A DNA stretch of 64,000 nucleotides from Thalassia testudinum (lineage: Eukaryota > Streptophyta > Magnoliopsida > Alismatales > Hydrocharitaceae). Shown here piece after piece: positions 33,296 through 42,781 of the stretch. The notes under the pieces were generated by a model. It was not told the origin of the DNA, did no database searches, and worked only from the letters and a program-made list of their open reading frames with translations. Location: contig JAZHRO010000073.1 of assembly GCA_037157565.1 (NCBI GenBank), positions 93,164,001 to 93,228,000 on the forward strand, given 5' to 3'. A program made the translations under genes and the position numbers. How positions within the stretch are numbered: position 1 is the stretch's first letter; each line of letters starts with the position of its first letter.

Positions 33296-34536
33296 GGAGG
33301 GAGGAAACCACCATGGATTTAAGGCCTTCTCAATCAAATGATGAAACTGATTCTCAACCAATGCAGATTGACCCCCCTAACCTTAATAAGGAAGAAGAAA
33401 AAGAAACCCCAAAAACACTTGATTCAAACCCTATTTCCCACTCTCAAAAACTGCAATCCAACAATCCAAAATCAGAGCCCTCTGACCACAATTCTTTGGA
33501 TTTATTTGAGCAAGTCGAGAGGAATATTCCCTTCCTAGATTCCCCCCATGCCTCTAAAGAATTTACTGCAAAAGGGCATGATCAGAATCTAGAAAGGTTG
33601 GTCCTTTCAAAGACAGCCAACTCAGTTTTTCAGAGCAAGCTGCCTTTCACAAAAAAGGACCAGGGCACATCACTTATCTCAATTGTCATAAGTGACACCA
33701 TTTTTCGTGCCCCTCTCGACTTAGGTACCTCTAGTAATCTCATCCCCCCTGTCTTATTTGAGGAATTTCGATTCAGTGATTTAAAACCTACCAAGGTTCA
33801 ATTTCAATTAGAAGATCGATCTACCATTCAACCGCGGGGAGTTGTTGAGGATAGTATTATCAAGGTCCGGAATTGTCTATTTCCGGTAAATTTTCTAGTC
33901 CTTGACATAGAGGTACCCAAGGCTCTCATTAATGCCATCCTTGGAAGACCTTTTCTGATTAGGGCAGCAGCTAATATCAATTCTCATTCTGAGAAAATGA
34001 ATATAAGTTGCAGTAATCAGACCTTCTCATTAGATTTATTTCAAGCTTCCAAGAGGTCCATTAATCACAAAATTTTTGAGGACACTGATAATAAAATGGA
34101 AGCAGTATTTGAAATGTCTATGTTGATCCAATCTCATTCATCTTTGACCACTATTGATCTAGATTTTTTTGATTCTTATTCTAAGGATAGTTATGTGGTC
34201 CAAGACTTTCCAGATCAACTAGGGTTTGACTTTCCCCCTTTTCATCTTCCTGAAACATCCACACTAACTTCACACACCCTACATCTCATTGACTCCATTC
34301 CCCATCCCTTTCCATTGGACCTATCACTCGACCCACCAGAATCTGGCAATTTACAAGCACTTAAACCATGGCCAGATTCGGGTCACTTTTCCATTTCTCT
34401 ATTTTATTTTGATCCCTTTATCTTTACCACTCATCTTTTTAGGGATCTTGAGGAAGACACTTTTATTGTGGACATTCAAGTGTCCAATTATTTACATGAT
34501 TTTCTGTCTTCTGTGCATACCTTCACGCCCGGCTGA
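33292..34536 (+). CDS. Athila-type aspartic protease ORF (ORF2)
   Basis: 414 residues. An acidic, Pro/Ser/Asn-rich N-terminal 100 residues is followed by a retropepsin-type domain. The active-site loop is LDLGTSSN (Asp about residue 143; most relatives have DLGAS), then QLEDRSTIQPRGVVEDSIIK and the second conserved motif ILGRPF (about 216-221), which match the Athila/RVP_2 protease pattern. In full elements this enzyme cleaves the gag-pol polyprotein; here no RT or integrase follows, and the remaining 180 residues are unrecognised. Translation may occur by reinitiation or -1 frameshifting at the ATGA overlap. No internal stops. Protein could act on polyproteins of autonomous relatives in trans. 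Confidence 0.82.
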   Translation: MRREETTMDLRPSQSNDETDSQPMQIDPPNLNKEEEKETPKTLDSNPISHSQKLQSNNPKSEPSDHNSLDLFEQVERNIPFLDSPHASKEFTAKGHDQNLERLVLSKTANSVFQSKLPFTKKDQGTSLISIVISDTIFRAPLDLGTSSNLIPPVLFEEFRFSDLKPTKVQFQLEDRSTIQPRGVVEDSIIKVRNCLFPVNFLVLDIEVPKALINAILGRPFLIRAAANINSHSEKMNISCSNQTFSLDLFQASKRSINHKIFEDTDNKMEAVFEMSMLIQSHSSLTTIDLDFFDSYSKDSYVVQDFPDQLGFDFPPFHLPETSTLTSHTLHLIDSIPHPFPLDLSLDPPESGNLQALKPWPDSGHFSISLFYFDPFIFTTHLFRDLEEDTFIVDIQVSNYLHDFLSSVHTFTPG

Positions 34537-35944
34537 ATGACGTAAAAGATAGCACTGGATGGGAGGTAACCCATCATTTTTTTCTTGCTTTCCCTTTTTT
34601 TTCTTTTTCCAGGTTTTATTCATCCTAAACCCGACCGTTCTTCACTAAGGTGATCCCTTTTCCCTCCTAATGCATGAGGACATGGCATATCTTAAGCATG
34701 GGGGGGTGTTTTTAAATTTTTACTATCGATTTAGGATGTTTAAAACCTAAAAACATGCAATTTTCTTTAATTTATTTCCTACTTGCATACCCAAAAAAAT
34801 AAAAATGTTGAAAACTTTTTGAGGAAAAATTTTGAAATCGGGACTAAGGTCGTAAAATTCACTTCTGGTACAATGGGATTTAATCTTTAACAAACTAAGG
34901 ATGAGGATATGGATCTGATCATTAGAATTCCAGGGTCTATTTTAGACTAGATCAGATATCCTTCTCTAAAATTCCACCTGAACTCATGATAGTTCAGGTG
35001 ACTTGATCCTATTTTGTAATATGGAAAGTATTTGACTTAGTTTTTGATTCAAAAACCTGCGGTTCTTGAGAAACTTCTTGTGTCAATTTTCACACACAAG
35101 CCAACACTTAAAAATAACTAAAAATTTGAAAAAACTCCCTTGTTTGGATTTAGTAAAAGTCTGAAGCAGATCATTGGTTTGAGTTCCCACCGTCGAGAAG
35201 AAGGAAAAAACCTTCTTTGAGGACACGATGTCAACATGTTACCGCCTCGGCGCTGCTCTATATCTATATTTCATATCTTTAGACGGAGCATTAAAGCGCA
35301 TTTCAGCAGCTCAAGTGTCTTGGACGGTGCTCTACCTATAGCATCGGAGCAAGAGCTTGAGTTTGTTTGGAGCGCCCCTTGTCACCGCATCATGTTTTGG
35401 GGTTGTGAGCTCCTGGGTGGTGTCATGGACAGTACTATCCCGAAGTACTGGCGCCAGAGCCCCCTCGAGGAATGGTAACGGGAATGATGATACCGACACA
35501 TCTGTTGTAAGACTAAGCTAAAAATAAGCATGGGGGAGAGAAAAAAAAAATAATAATAATAATAACACGTCCTTATAAAGGTTGGCTTTTCACAAGCACA
35601 GACACAAGGCTTTAAAGGAATTTGCAAGTTGCGAATCAGATTCACGAGCCAGAAAAATCCTAAAAACAAACATTTCAAGTCATCTGAATTAACAAGGGGT
35701 TAATTTGTGAATTTTCTGAGGATATATTGATCCCGTTCTATCTAATGCTTGGATCCAAAAACAAATCCTGATGTTTATCTTCAACAAATCCCGTATCTCC
35801 TGTGTTTTAATCTACCAAGGTCCCTTAATCTCTTTTTCCCCTCAAAAGTCAAAAAAAAAAAAATTAGATTTCCCAAAAATTCCGTTTTCCAAAAAAAAAA
35901 TTAATGTTTTGCTAAGAGACTAGCAAAAGATAAGCATGGGGGTG
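34537..35944 (+). other. 3' non-coding region with three polypurine-tract-like copies
   Basis: TAAGCATGGGGG occurs at 34693, 35525 and 35931, the last directly abutting the 3' LTR (AAGATAAGCATGGGGGTG) and serving as the polypurine tract. The region around 34660 (TGCATGAGGACATGGCAT) matches the usual Athila 3' context. Short open frames here look accidental. An AAT microsatellite is at 35550-35567. Confidence 0.75.
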
Positions 35945-38203
35945 TGATAAACGCCAGTTTATCATCATTTTTATGCTTTAAAACTAACCTAGCTCTTAGG
36001 ATTTTACTCTGCAAACGGGTTTTTGGGCTGCATTTAGGCATAAATTAGGATAGGCATGCGTTGCATTTTTTATTATTGTTTTAATGTGTTTTTGTGAGTG
36101 TTAGGGATGTACAGATTCACAGATCCCTAAAACCCTAGCACTCAAGAAGGCAATTGGTGAAGGAGAAGCCCAGACTAGTTGGAACCCAGCTTGATCCAGC
36201 TCACCATAGCTGGAACCTAGCTTACTTGAACTAGGGTTAGCTCATCCCAGCTCCATTCAGCTAATCTCAGCTGGATGGCAGCTCAAGAGAGTTCACCTTA
36301 GCTCACCCTAGCTCAAGTCAGCTCAGATCCAGCTCAACTTAGCTGAGTCTAGCTCACCTCAGCTCCCACTAGTTCACAGGGAGCTCTAGCTAGCTCAGCT
36401 GAGTTGACAGGAGTTCACCCCAGCTCAGATCCAGCTACATCCAGCTCCCCTCAACTCCAGCCAGCTGAAGAAGAATTCATCTCAGCTCAGGAAGCTCAAG
36501 TCCAGCTCCCGGGGATTCAGCTTAGCTCAACTCAGTTGAGCTAAGCTACCTTAGCTGCCTCAACCAGCTTGATTCTCCCCAGGAGCACCAGACCCAGCTC
36601 ACCTTAGCTCAGTATGGTAGAAGCTAGCTTACCTTAGCTCGGCTTAGTAGCTAGCAAAGAACTAGCAAGCTAAGCCAGCTAGAATAGCTCCATGCCAGCC
36701 TCTTCAGCAGCAGCTAGCTCCAAATTTCAGCTCCAGACTTCTCCTCAGCTCCTCCCTCCAAACCCTAGCTCCAACACCTTCTCCTCTACTCCTCCATTAG
36801 CTAAGCTAGCTTAGCTTAGCTTAGCTTAGCTTAACTTAGCTATGCTCCAACTTCCTTGGCTTGTACTACCCCAAAAACCCACCTACCAACTCTACCCAAC
36901 TAGCTCCACCTAAGCTCCACATAAGCTAACCTACTTGGCACCAACCTAACCTACCCACCACCTCCAAAAGACACCTAAAATTGGCGCCAAAAACTACCCA
37001 TAACCACCCCTTAATGGCGCCACTTTTCCCTCCAAAATCCCCCCCTCATCTCCACCACACAATCCTCCTTGAATCCATCTCCACCATCCACCTAACCCTC
37101 CTTCTAGAAGACCCCATGTTGGCGCCAACATGGGGGTGTCTCTCCACCACCAAAAGACACCAACACCACCATAACCACCCCCTTTAACACCCCTTGGGGT
37201 GGCGCCAACTAACCCTAGCCATAGGATCACCAACCACCTTCATCCTTCCATCCTAGCCCTCCATTTCAAGGGGTACCTTAACCCCCCATCCTACCCTATA
37301 AAAAGACCACTACCCACCACCATTCAAGCCATCCTTGGATAGCCATTTCACTCTCATATTCCACCAAGAATCCCACGTCCAAGAGAGAAGAAGAAGAAGA
37401 AGATTAAGGGGATATTATGTCCCCTTGGTGCCTTCCCCTCTTCCCTTCTCTCTTGGGTCACGCCAGCCAAAGGAGAAGCCAGGCAAGGAAGATCTTGGAG
37501 GAGATCTTGAAGGTGGTCACGCCACCTTGGAGGAGTTTTAAGGGTGGTGCACGCCCACCACTTTGGAGAGAGCATTAAAGGTGGTAGCTTCCACCTTGGA
37601 GGAGCTCTCAAGGAAGGAGAAGAAGGAGGCCCTCTTTTCAAGCCAAGGAGCAGCTAGGCTTGGAGCAAGAAGACAACCTTCTTCACCATTGTTACAAGAG
37701 GATTTGTGTTTCTTTTCTTGCTTTTAAATTGTTCAATTCTAGTAGAAGCTTTTCTCTACTTGTCCTTGAAAAGAACACTCATTCTACTCAATCAAAAATT
37801 GCCTTCTTTTAAGCTTTTTATTGCAGTTGTTTGTTTTGGTTCTAGCACTTATTTCACCTCTTCTTCCTAATTACCCTAGGCCTACACTTGCCTAGAGTGA
37901 GCTTAGGAAGAAGATATTTCTATCTTTTAGATTTTTAATCATTTGTAGGTGTTAGTTCTTTTCGCTACAATCTGCCGTTTGCCCTCGTCTTTTCAAAATA
38001 CAAAAAAATTACATATTGAAAAATATTAAAAAGAAAGTTGAGATTGTATTCCAAGCAAGAGAATCATTATTGCAATTTTTGCCTCCTTGGACGACCCTAG
38101 ATACTCCCCTATCTAGGATATAAATTTTAAAAGCGAAAGCGGATTCGCGTATTACAACGACGTTAAAAAACTGCTTTTACAAATCACGCGTATTTCGCTA
38201 TCA
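35945..38203 (+). repeat. 3' LTR of the Athila-type element
   Basis: Same length as the 5' LTR. Differences seen by eye include GCATGCG against GCATGCA and GTCTCTCC against GTCTATCC. It carries the same AGCT array (36160-36850), palindromes (36981, 37119 inside the 24-bp palindrome 37112-37135) and TATAAAAAG at 37297. Confidence 0.95.
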
Positions 38204-38208
38204 ACAGT

Positions 38209-41193
38209 GCGAAGTCATCTGTGAATCTGCTCTATCACCTCTTGACTCTGCCGGATCAGCCTGGGGCCAACCTCTCACTTGGTCCCCACCTCAACCCAAC
38301 TCAAGGGCGCAGTACACCTCCGTCCGTATAGAGCCTCGTAGGGTGCCATGCTGATACTCGAGTGATAGTTGTTATTATATGTGAACTCTGCCAGGGGTAA
38401 GTGCTCCTCCCAAAAGCCCCTCTAGTCCAGTACACAAGCGTGTATAAGGTCCTCAAGTGTCTGTATCATGCGCTCTGATTGTCCGTCTGTCTGGGGTTGG
38501 TAAGCCGTACTGAACCTCAACCGTGTCCCCAAGGCCTGCTGAAACTCAGCCCAAAACTGGGAAGTAAAATGGGTATCCCGGTCGGATACAATCTCACGCG
38601 GAACTCTGTGTAGACGTACCACGTCACGAATATACCTCTCCACCAACTGCGCTGGTCCCCAGGTGACTTGGATCGGCAAGAAACGTGTCATCTTTGTCAA
38701 TCTGTCTACAATCACCCAGACTGTGTCGTGTCCTCGCTGGGTAATGGATAAGCCCACCACCAAGTCCATGGTGATGCTCTCCCACTTCCACTCTGGCACA
38801 GGAAGTGGCTGCAACGGCCCTACAGGCCTCTGATGCTCGGCCTTCACCTGCTGACACACCAAATACTACTACACGAACTCACCTACATCCCGTTTCATCC
38901 CTCTCCACCAAAAGTCACGTCTCAGATCATGATACATCTTCGTGTTCCCGGGATGTATGGTGAACCTGGACCCGTGCGCCTCAGTCAGGAGCTCTCTCAA
39001 CAACTCCTCGTCCCTAGGAACGTACAAATGTCCCCTCATGCGCAGCACCTGGTCTGTAAAGGAGAAGTCTCTTGGGTCCCCTGACAGTACCCTGTCTTGC
39101 AACAACTGCAGGTACAGATCTGTCATCTGTCATGTGATGATGCAGTCTATCAGCTCTGGTCTCATCTATCATATCATTGTCACTACCCCACAATGCCCCT
39201 GTAACTCTAGGGATCGCCAACAACCCAACTCCTCCATAAGTCTCCAACTCTGTGCCTGTAAACTGGCCAAGTGGGCGGGCACCTTCCGGCTCAAGGCGTC
39301 AGTCACCACGTTGGCCTTTCCCGGATGGTAGGAGATGCTGCAGTCATAGTCCTTCAAGAGCTTTAACCAACGTCTCTGTCTCACGTTAAGCTCCTTCTGA
39401 TCAAACAAGTACCTGAGGCTCTTATGATCTATGAAAATCTCAAAGGTCTCACCGTAAAGGTAGTGCCTCCATCTCTTCAGTGCAATGACAACTACTGCCA
39501 GCTCTAAGTCATGGGTAGGGTAGCTATGCTCATGGGGCTTCAGTTGCCACGAAGCGTAAGCGACAACATGACCTCGTTGCATGAGCACACACCCTAACCC
39601 CTGCAATGAAGCGTCCATGTAGACAACAAAACCACCACTGCTATCTAGGATGTTAAGCACAGGAGTCGAAGTCAGCCTCTCCTTCAACTCCTGAAAATAT
39701 GCCTCACAAGCGTCTGTCCAAGCAAAAGGCACGTCTTTCCAGGTCAAATGAGTCATAGGACGTGCAGTCTGCGAGAAACCCTTGATAAACTGCCAGTAGT
39801 AACCTGTCAGTCCCAAGAAACAGCATATTTCTGTCACTGTACGTGGCCTCTCCCACCTGAGTACTGCCTCTACCTTGGTTGGATCCACAGCCAAGTCATC
39901 CCCTGAAATCACATGACCCAAGAAGGTCACCTGCCTCAACCAAAACTCATACTTGTTGTATTTGGCATACAGCCTGCGTAGTCTCAAAGTGTCCAGAACC
40001 ATCCGCAAGTGCTGTCCGTGTTGTGCCTGATCCTGCAAGTAAACGAGCACGCCATCAATAAATACCACCACAAACTGATCCAGATACGGTCTGAACACCC
40101 GGTTCATCAAATTCATGAAGGTAGTGGGGGCGTTGGTTAACCCAAACGGCATGACCAAAAACTCGTAGTGTCCGTACCAGGTGCGGAAAGCTGTCTTGGA
40201 GACGTCGGTCTCCCTGATCCTCAACTGGTGGTAGCCTGATCTCAGATCTATTTTGGAGAATATCGTGGCACCTCGTAACTGGTCAAACAAATCATCAATC
40301 CTCGGCAGCGGATACCTATTCTTGATGGTGACCCTATTCAGCTGTCTGTAGTCGACACAAAGGCATAGGGTACCATCCTTTTTCTTCACAAATAACATCG
40401 GGGTTCCCCACAGGGATGCACTGGGCCTCACAAAGCCCTTATCCAATAGGTCCTGCAACTATGACTTGAGCTCTCGCAGCTCAAGTGGTGCCATCTTGTA
40501 TGGTGCCATAGAAATGGGGCTGGTCCCTAGTACCAGTAAGATCTCAAACTCGATCTCACGCTCAGGTGGTAGTTCTGGCAACTCCTCTGGAAACACGTCG
40601 GGGTACTCTCTGACCACCGGAATGCTTTGAAAGTCTGCCACAAGGCTAGGCTCTGCCACTACAAAAGTTAGAAAGCCCTCACACCCCTGGCCCAAAAGTC
40701 TCACTGCCCAAAGTGCAGAAATGCACCTGAAGCCTCCATCCATCGGCTGTCCGTGAAACTTAAAGGAAGGCATCTCCGATATGGAGAAGATGATCTTCCT
40801 CTCAAAACAATTCACGAAGGCATGGTAAGAGGATAGCCAATCCATCCCCAAAATCACACCAAAATCCTCCATCGGTATCATGATCAGGTCAGCGGGAAGG
40901 CTGTGTCCCCCAATACTGACCTCACAGTCTGTGTAGACCTCCTCAGCTACAAATAGCTGACCACCCGAACCTCTTATCACAAATGGATCCTCTAACAACA
41001 CGCAGTCCTATCCCAAACCGACAGCAAAACTCGCAGCAACAAACGAGTGCGTGGCACCGGAATAAAAAAGTATGTAAACTAATCTGCCAGAAACTGTACC
41101 CATACCTGCCACCACTGAACCTAATGCCCTGGCATCTCTGTGTGTCAGGGCGTTGATACGCCCCTCAGCTCTCGGTGCAGAAGAAGCAGCCAC
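38209..41193 (-). pseudogene. chromovirus pol (protease, RT, RNase H, integrase), inactivated
   Basis: On the minus strand, in order: protease with YSGATHSF, where the catalytic Asp codon is TAT (Tyr) at 41062-41064; then RT with [10 protein letters not shown] and [10 protein letters not shown], but the YVDD-type box reads FIDGVLVY, so a catalytic Asp is Gly; RNase H with [12 protein letters not shown]; and integrase with ITMDLVVGL, IVSDRDTHF and TDGQSERMIQ, keeping the D, D and E residues. Nonsense codons are at 41008-41010, 40459-40461 and two in a row at 38866-38871 in the zinc-finger region. In live elements this polyprotein does cDNA synthesis and integration. The coding region is cut at 38209 by the Athila-type element and continues at 28539. 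Confidence 0.93.
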
Positions 41194-41280
41194 ACTCTAC
41201 GTCGGACGGGTAGCCGCTGGCCGGTACCCTCCCCGCGACTACTGTCCTCCCCCACACGTCTGGGAACCATGACCACTTGC

Positions 41281-42474
41281 TCAGCCTCCAAAGCTCGGTG
41301 CGGGGAGCATCTGTTGCGCTCCAGCCCTAGACGGGCAGTCCCTCCTGATGTAGGCCGGCTGGCCACACTGGTAGTAGAGGGGAACTCGACTCCCTCCCTC
41401 GGTAGGTTCCTGCTGATGGCTGGGCGGGGGTCTAGTGTTGACAGCTGGCCCCTGTCGGGGGCGCCCAAAGGCCACTGATGGCCCCGTAAAATGAGACGGC
41501 TCTCTTGCGGGTGCCGCGTGCCTCCTCTCTCGTCGGCCCTGTGATTACTCTGGCTGGTAGGGCCTCTTCTGTCCACTGTCGGTGTCTCGTGTGGCCGGGT
41601 TGGTTTTCTCATACGTCATAGCTGCCTCCACCACTCTCGAGAAGGTGGGCAGCTTCAGGGGTTTGACATACCCCCGAATGGCAGGTTGGAGCCCCTCGGT
41701 GAACCTCCATAGGCACTCCTCCTCAGTAGCCACATCTATCGCAGCAAAACGTGACAGCTCCAGGAAGCGCGTGCGATACTCACTAACAGTCATCGTCCCC
41801 TGGCGGAGAGTGTGGAACTCCCGCCTCTTCTAGTCCTGCCAAGTTTGCAGGAAGTACTGCTCGCAGAAGAGGGTCACGAACTGGTCCCATGTTGGCTCTC
41901 CCCTTTCCTGTCCTCTAACTACCCTCCACCACCTGTGTGCCGCACTCTCCAGCTGGTACGTGGCAAAGGCCACACGAGACTCCGCAGGGGGTGAAGGGTG
42001 TCAAACACCTTCTCAATCTGCTCCAGCCAATTCTCTACCTCAGACGGGTCCTCATCCCCCTTGGAGGGGGGCTTCAACTTCCGGAACTGTCCGAAAAGCT
42101 CGTAGTGCAGCTATAGTGGGGGAACGGGCACGCCTCTAGGCAGGGAGGGCTCGTGCTCAGAAGTGTCAGAGTGTGGTGGGGGCGGTGGAGGACCACCCCC
42201 TGCCCCTCGTCCAGCGCTGCGACGGTCTCTCGACCCCACAGAGGACTCCCCCTCCACGTCCCAAGGGAGAGGCGCCCATTGAGGTGGGTGGAGCTCCTCT
42301 CATACTATGTCTCATATCAATTGAGCGAGGTCCTGGGCCGAATGCTTGGGAGAAGTGGCTGGTCAACTGGCACCTCGGGCCTGGCACGTCTGCCCCTCCG
42401 ACCTCGTCCACAGCTGCGGCCCGCCTCAAGGACTCCATGTCGAGGCATCTCCTGCAAGGAGATGCGGAAGACAA
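41281..42474 (-). pseudogene. chromovirus gag, inactivated
   Basis: The minus-strand frame contains the gypsy gag core: WLEQIEKVFDTLH, then (after a frame break) a segment ending in CEQYFLQTW, then MTVSEYRTRFLELSRFA and LRG-type motifs. A 1-base shift lies in the G run at 41987-41991 and a TAG is at 41830-41832. The zinc knuckle reads YYQCGQPAYIRRDCP, with Tyr in place of the first Cys and of His. Gag would form the particle; it is not producible here. It lies just after the primer binding site. Confidence 0.85.
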
Positions 42475-42616
42475 AACAAAAAGAAGTCAACACTAATGGA
42501 CTTCAGCGAAAGAACTCAGAATAGATGTCAAGCGGTACGTTGTGGTGGTTACTCTAGTTACATGCACGTGAATTGGTTATTCTCACACTAGTTGGTTCAT
42601 TTCTCAGGACGACCTT

Positions 42617-42628
42617 ACTCTGATACCA
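42617..42628 (-). other. primer binding site of the chromovirus, initiator tRNA-Met
   Basis: Minus-strand TGGTATCAGAGT lies 3 nt from the LTR end at 42632 and matches the complement of initiator tRNA-Met. Confidence 0.9.
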
Positions 42629-42631
42629 TCT

Positions 42632-42778
42632 TGTTACGACCCAGTTCCCGAATCCCTACAGGACCCAAGATTGGCTTGACTCGACTAATCCCAAGACCCA
42701 ATCATCCAACAAGAAATAACCAAAAAGCAGGAAAGTAAACAACATTCACTATGCTAAGTAACTAACAGTAAAAGAGAT
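42632..42778 (-). repeat. truncated 5' LTR (U5 end only) of the chromovirus
   Basis: TGTTACGACCCAGTTCCCG and the next 145 bp match 25313-25460 of the left LTR, including GCTAAGTAACTAACAGTAAAAGAG. Homology stops there, and the sequence passes through ATTGA into an LTR of opposite orientation. Confidence 0.88.
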
Positions 42779-42781
42779 TGA

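Larger units (their letters stand above)
28545..38203 (+). mobile_element. young Athila-type non-autonomous element (gag remnant plus protease), TSD ACAGT
   Basis: Two 2,259-bp LTRs (28545-30803 and 35945-38203) flank a 5.1-kb interior, with ACAGT at 28540-28544 and 38204-38208. A tRNA-Asp type primer binding site follows the first LTR, and an AAGCATGGGGGTG polypurine tract precedes the second. By eye the LTRs differ at only about ten positions, so insertion was recent. Two overlapping ORFs encode a gag C-terminal part and an Athila-type protease; RT, RNase H and integrase are absent. It split the chromovirus integrase. Confidence 0.95.

Noticed and set aside
36981..37641. Pro/His-rich and Gly-rich small frames repeated at 29581 and 36981
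   Set aside because: They are in the two LTR copies and duplicate because the LTR duplicates; they span promoter palindromes and have no conserved protein character.
28545..38203. Near-identical 2.26-kb repeats as a possible assembly duplication
   Set aside because: Primer binding site, polypurine tract, TSD ACAGT and the split integrase frame all fit a real LTR element.
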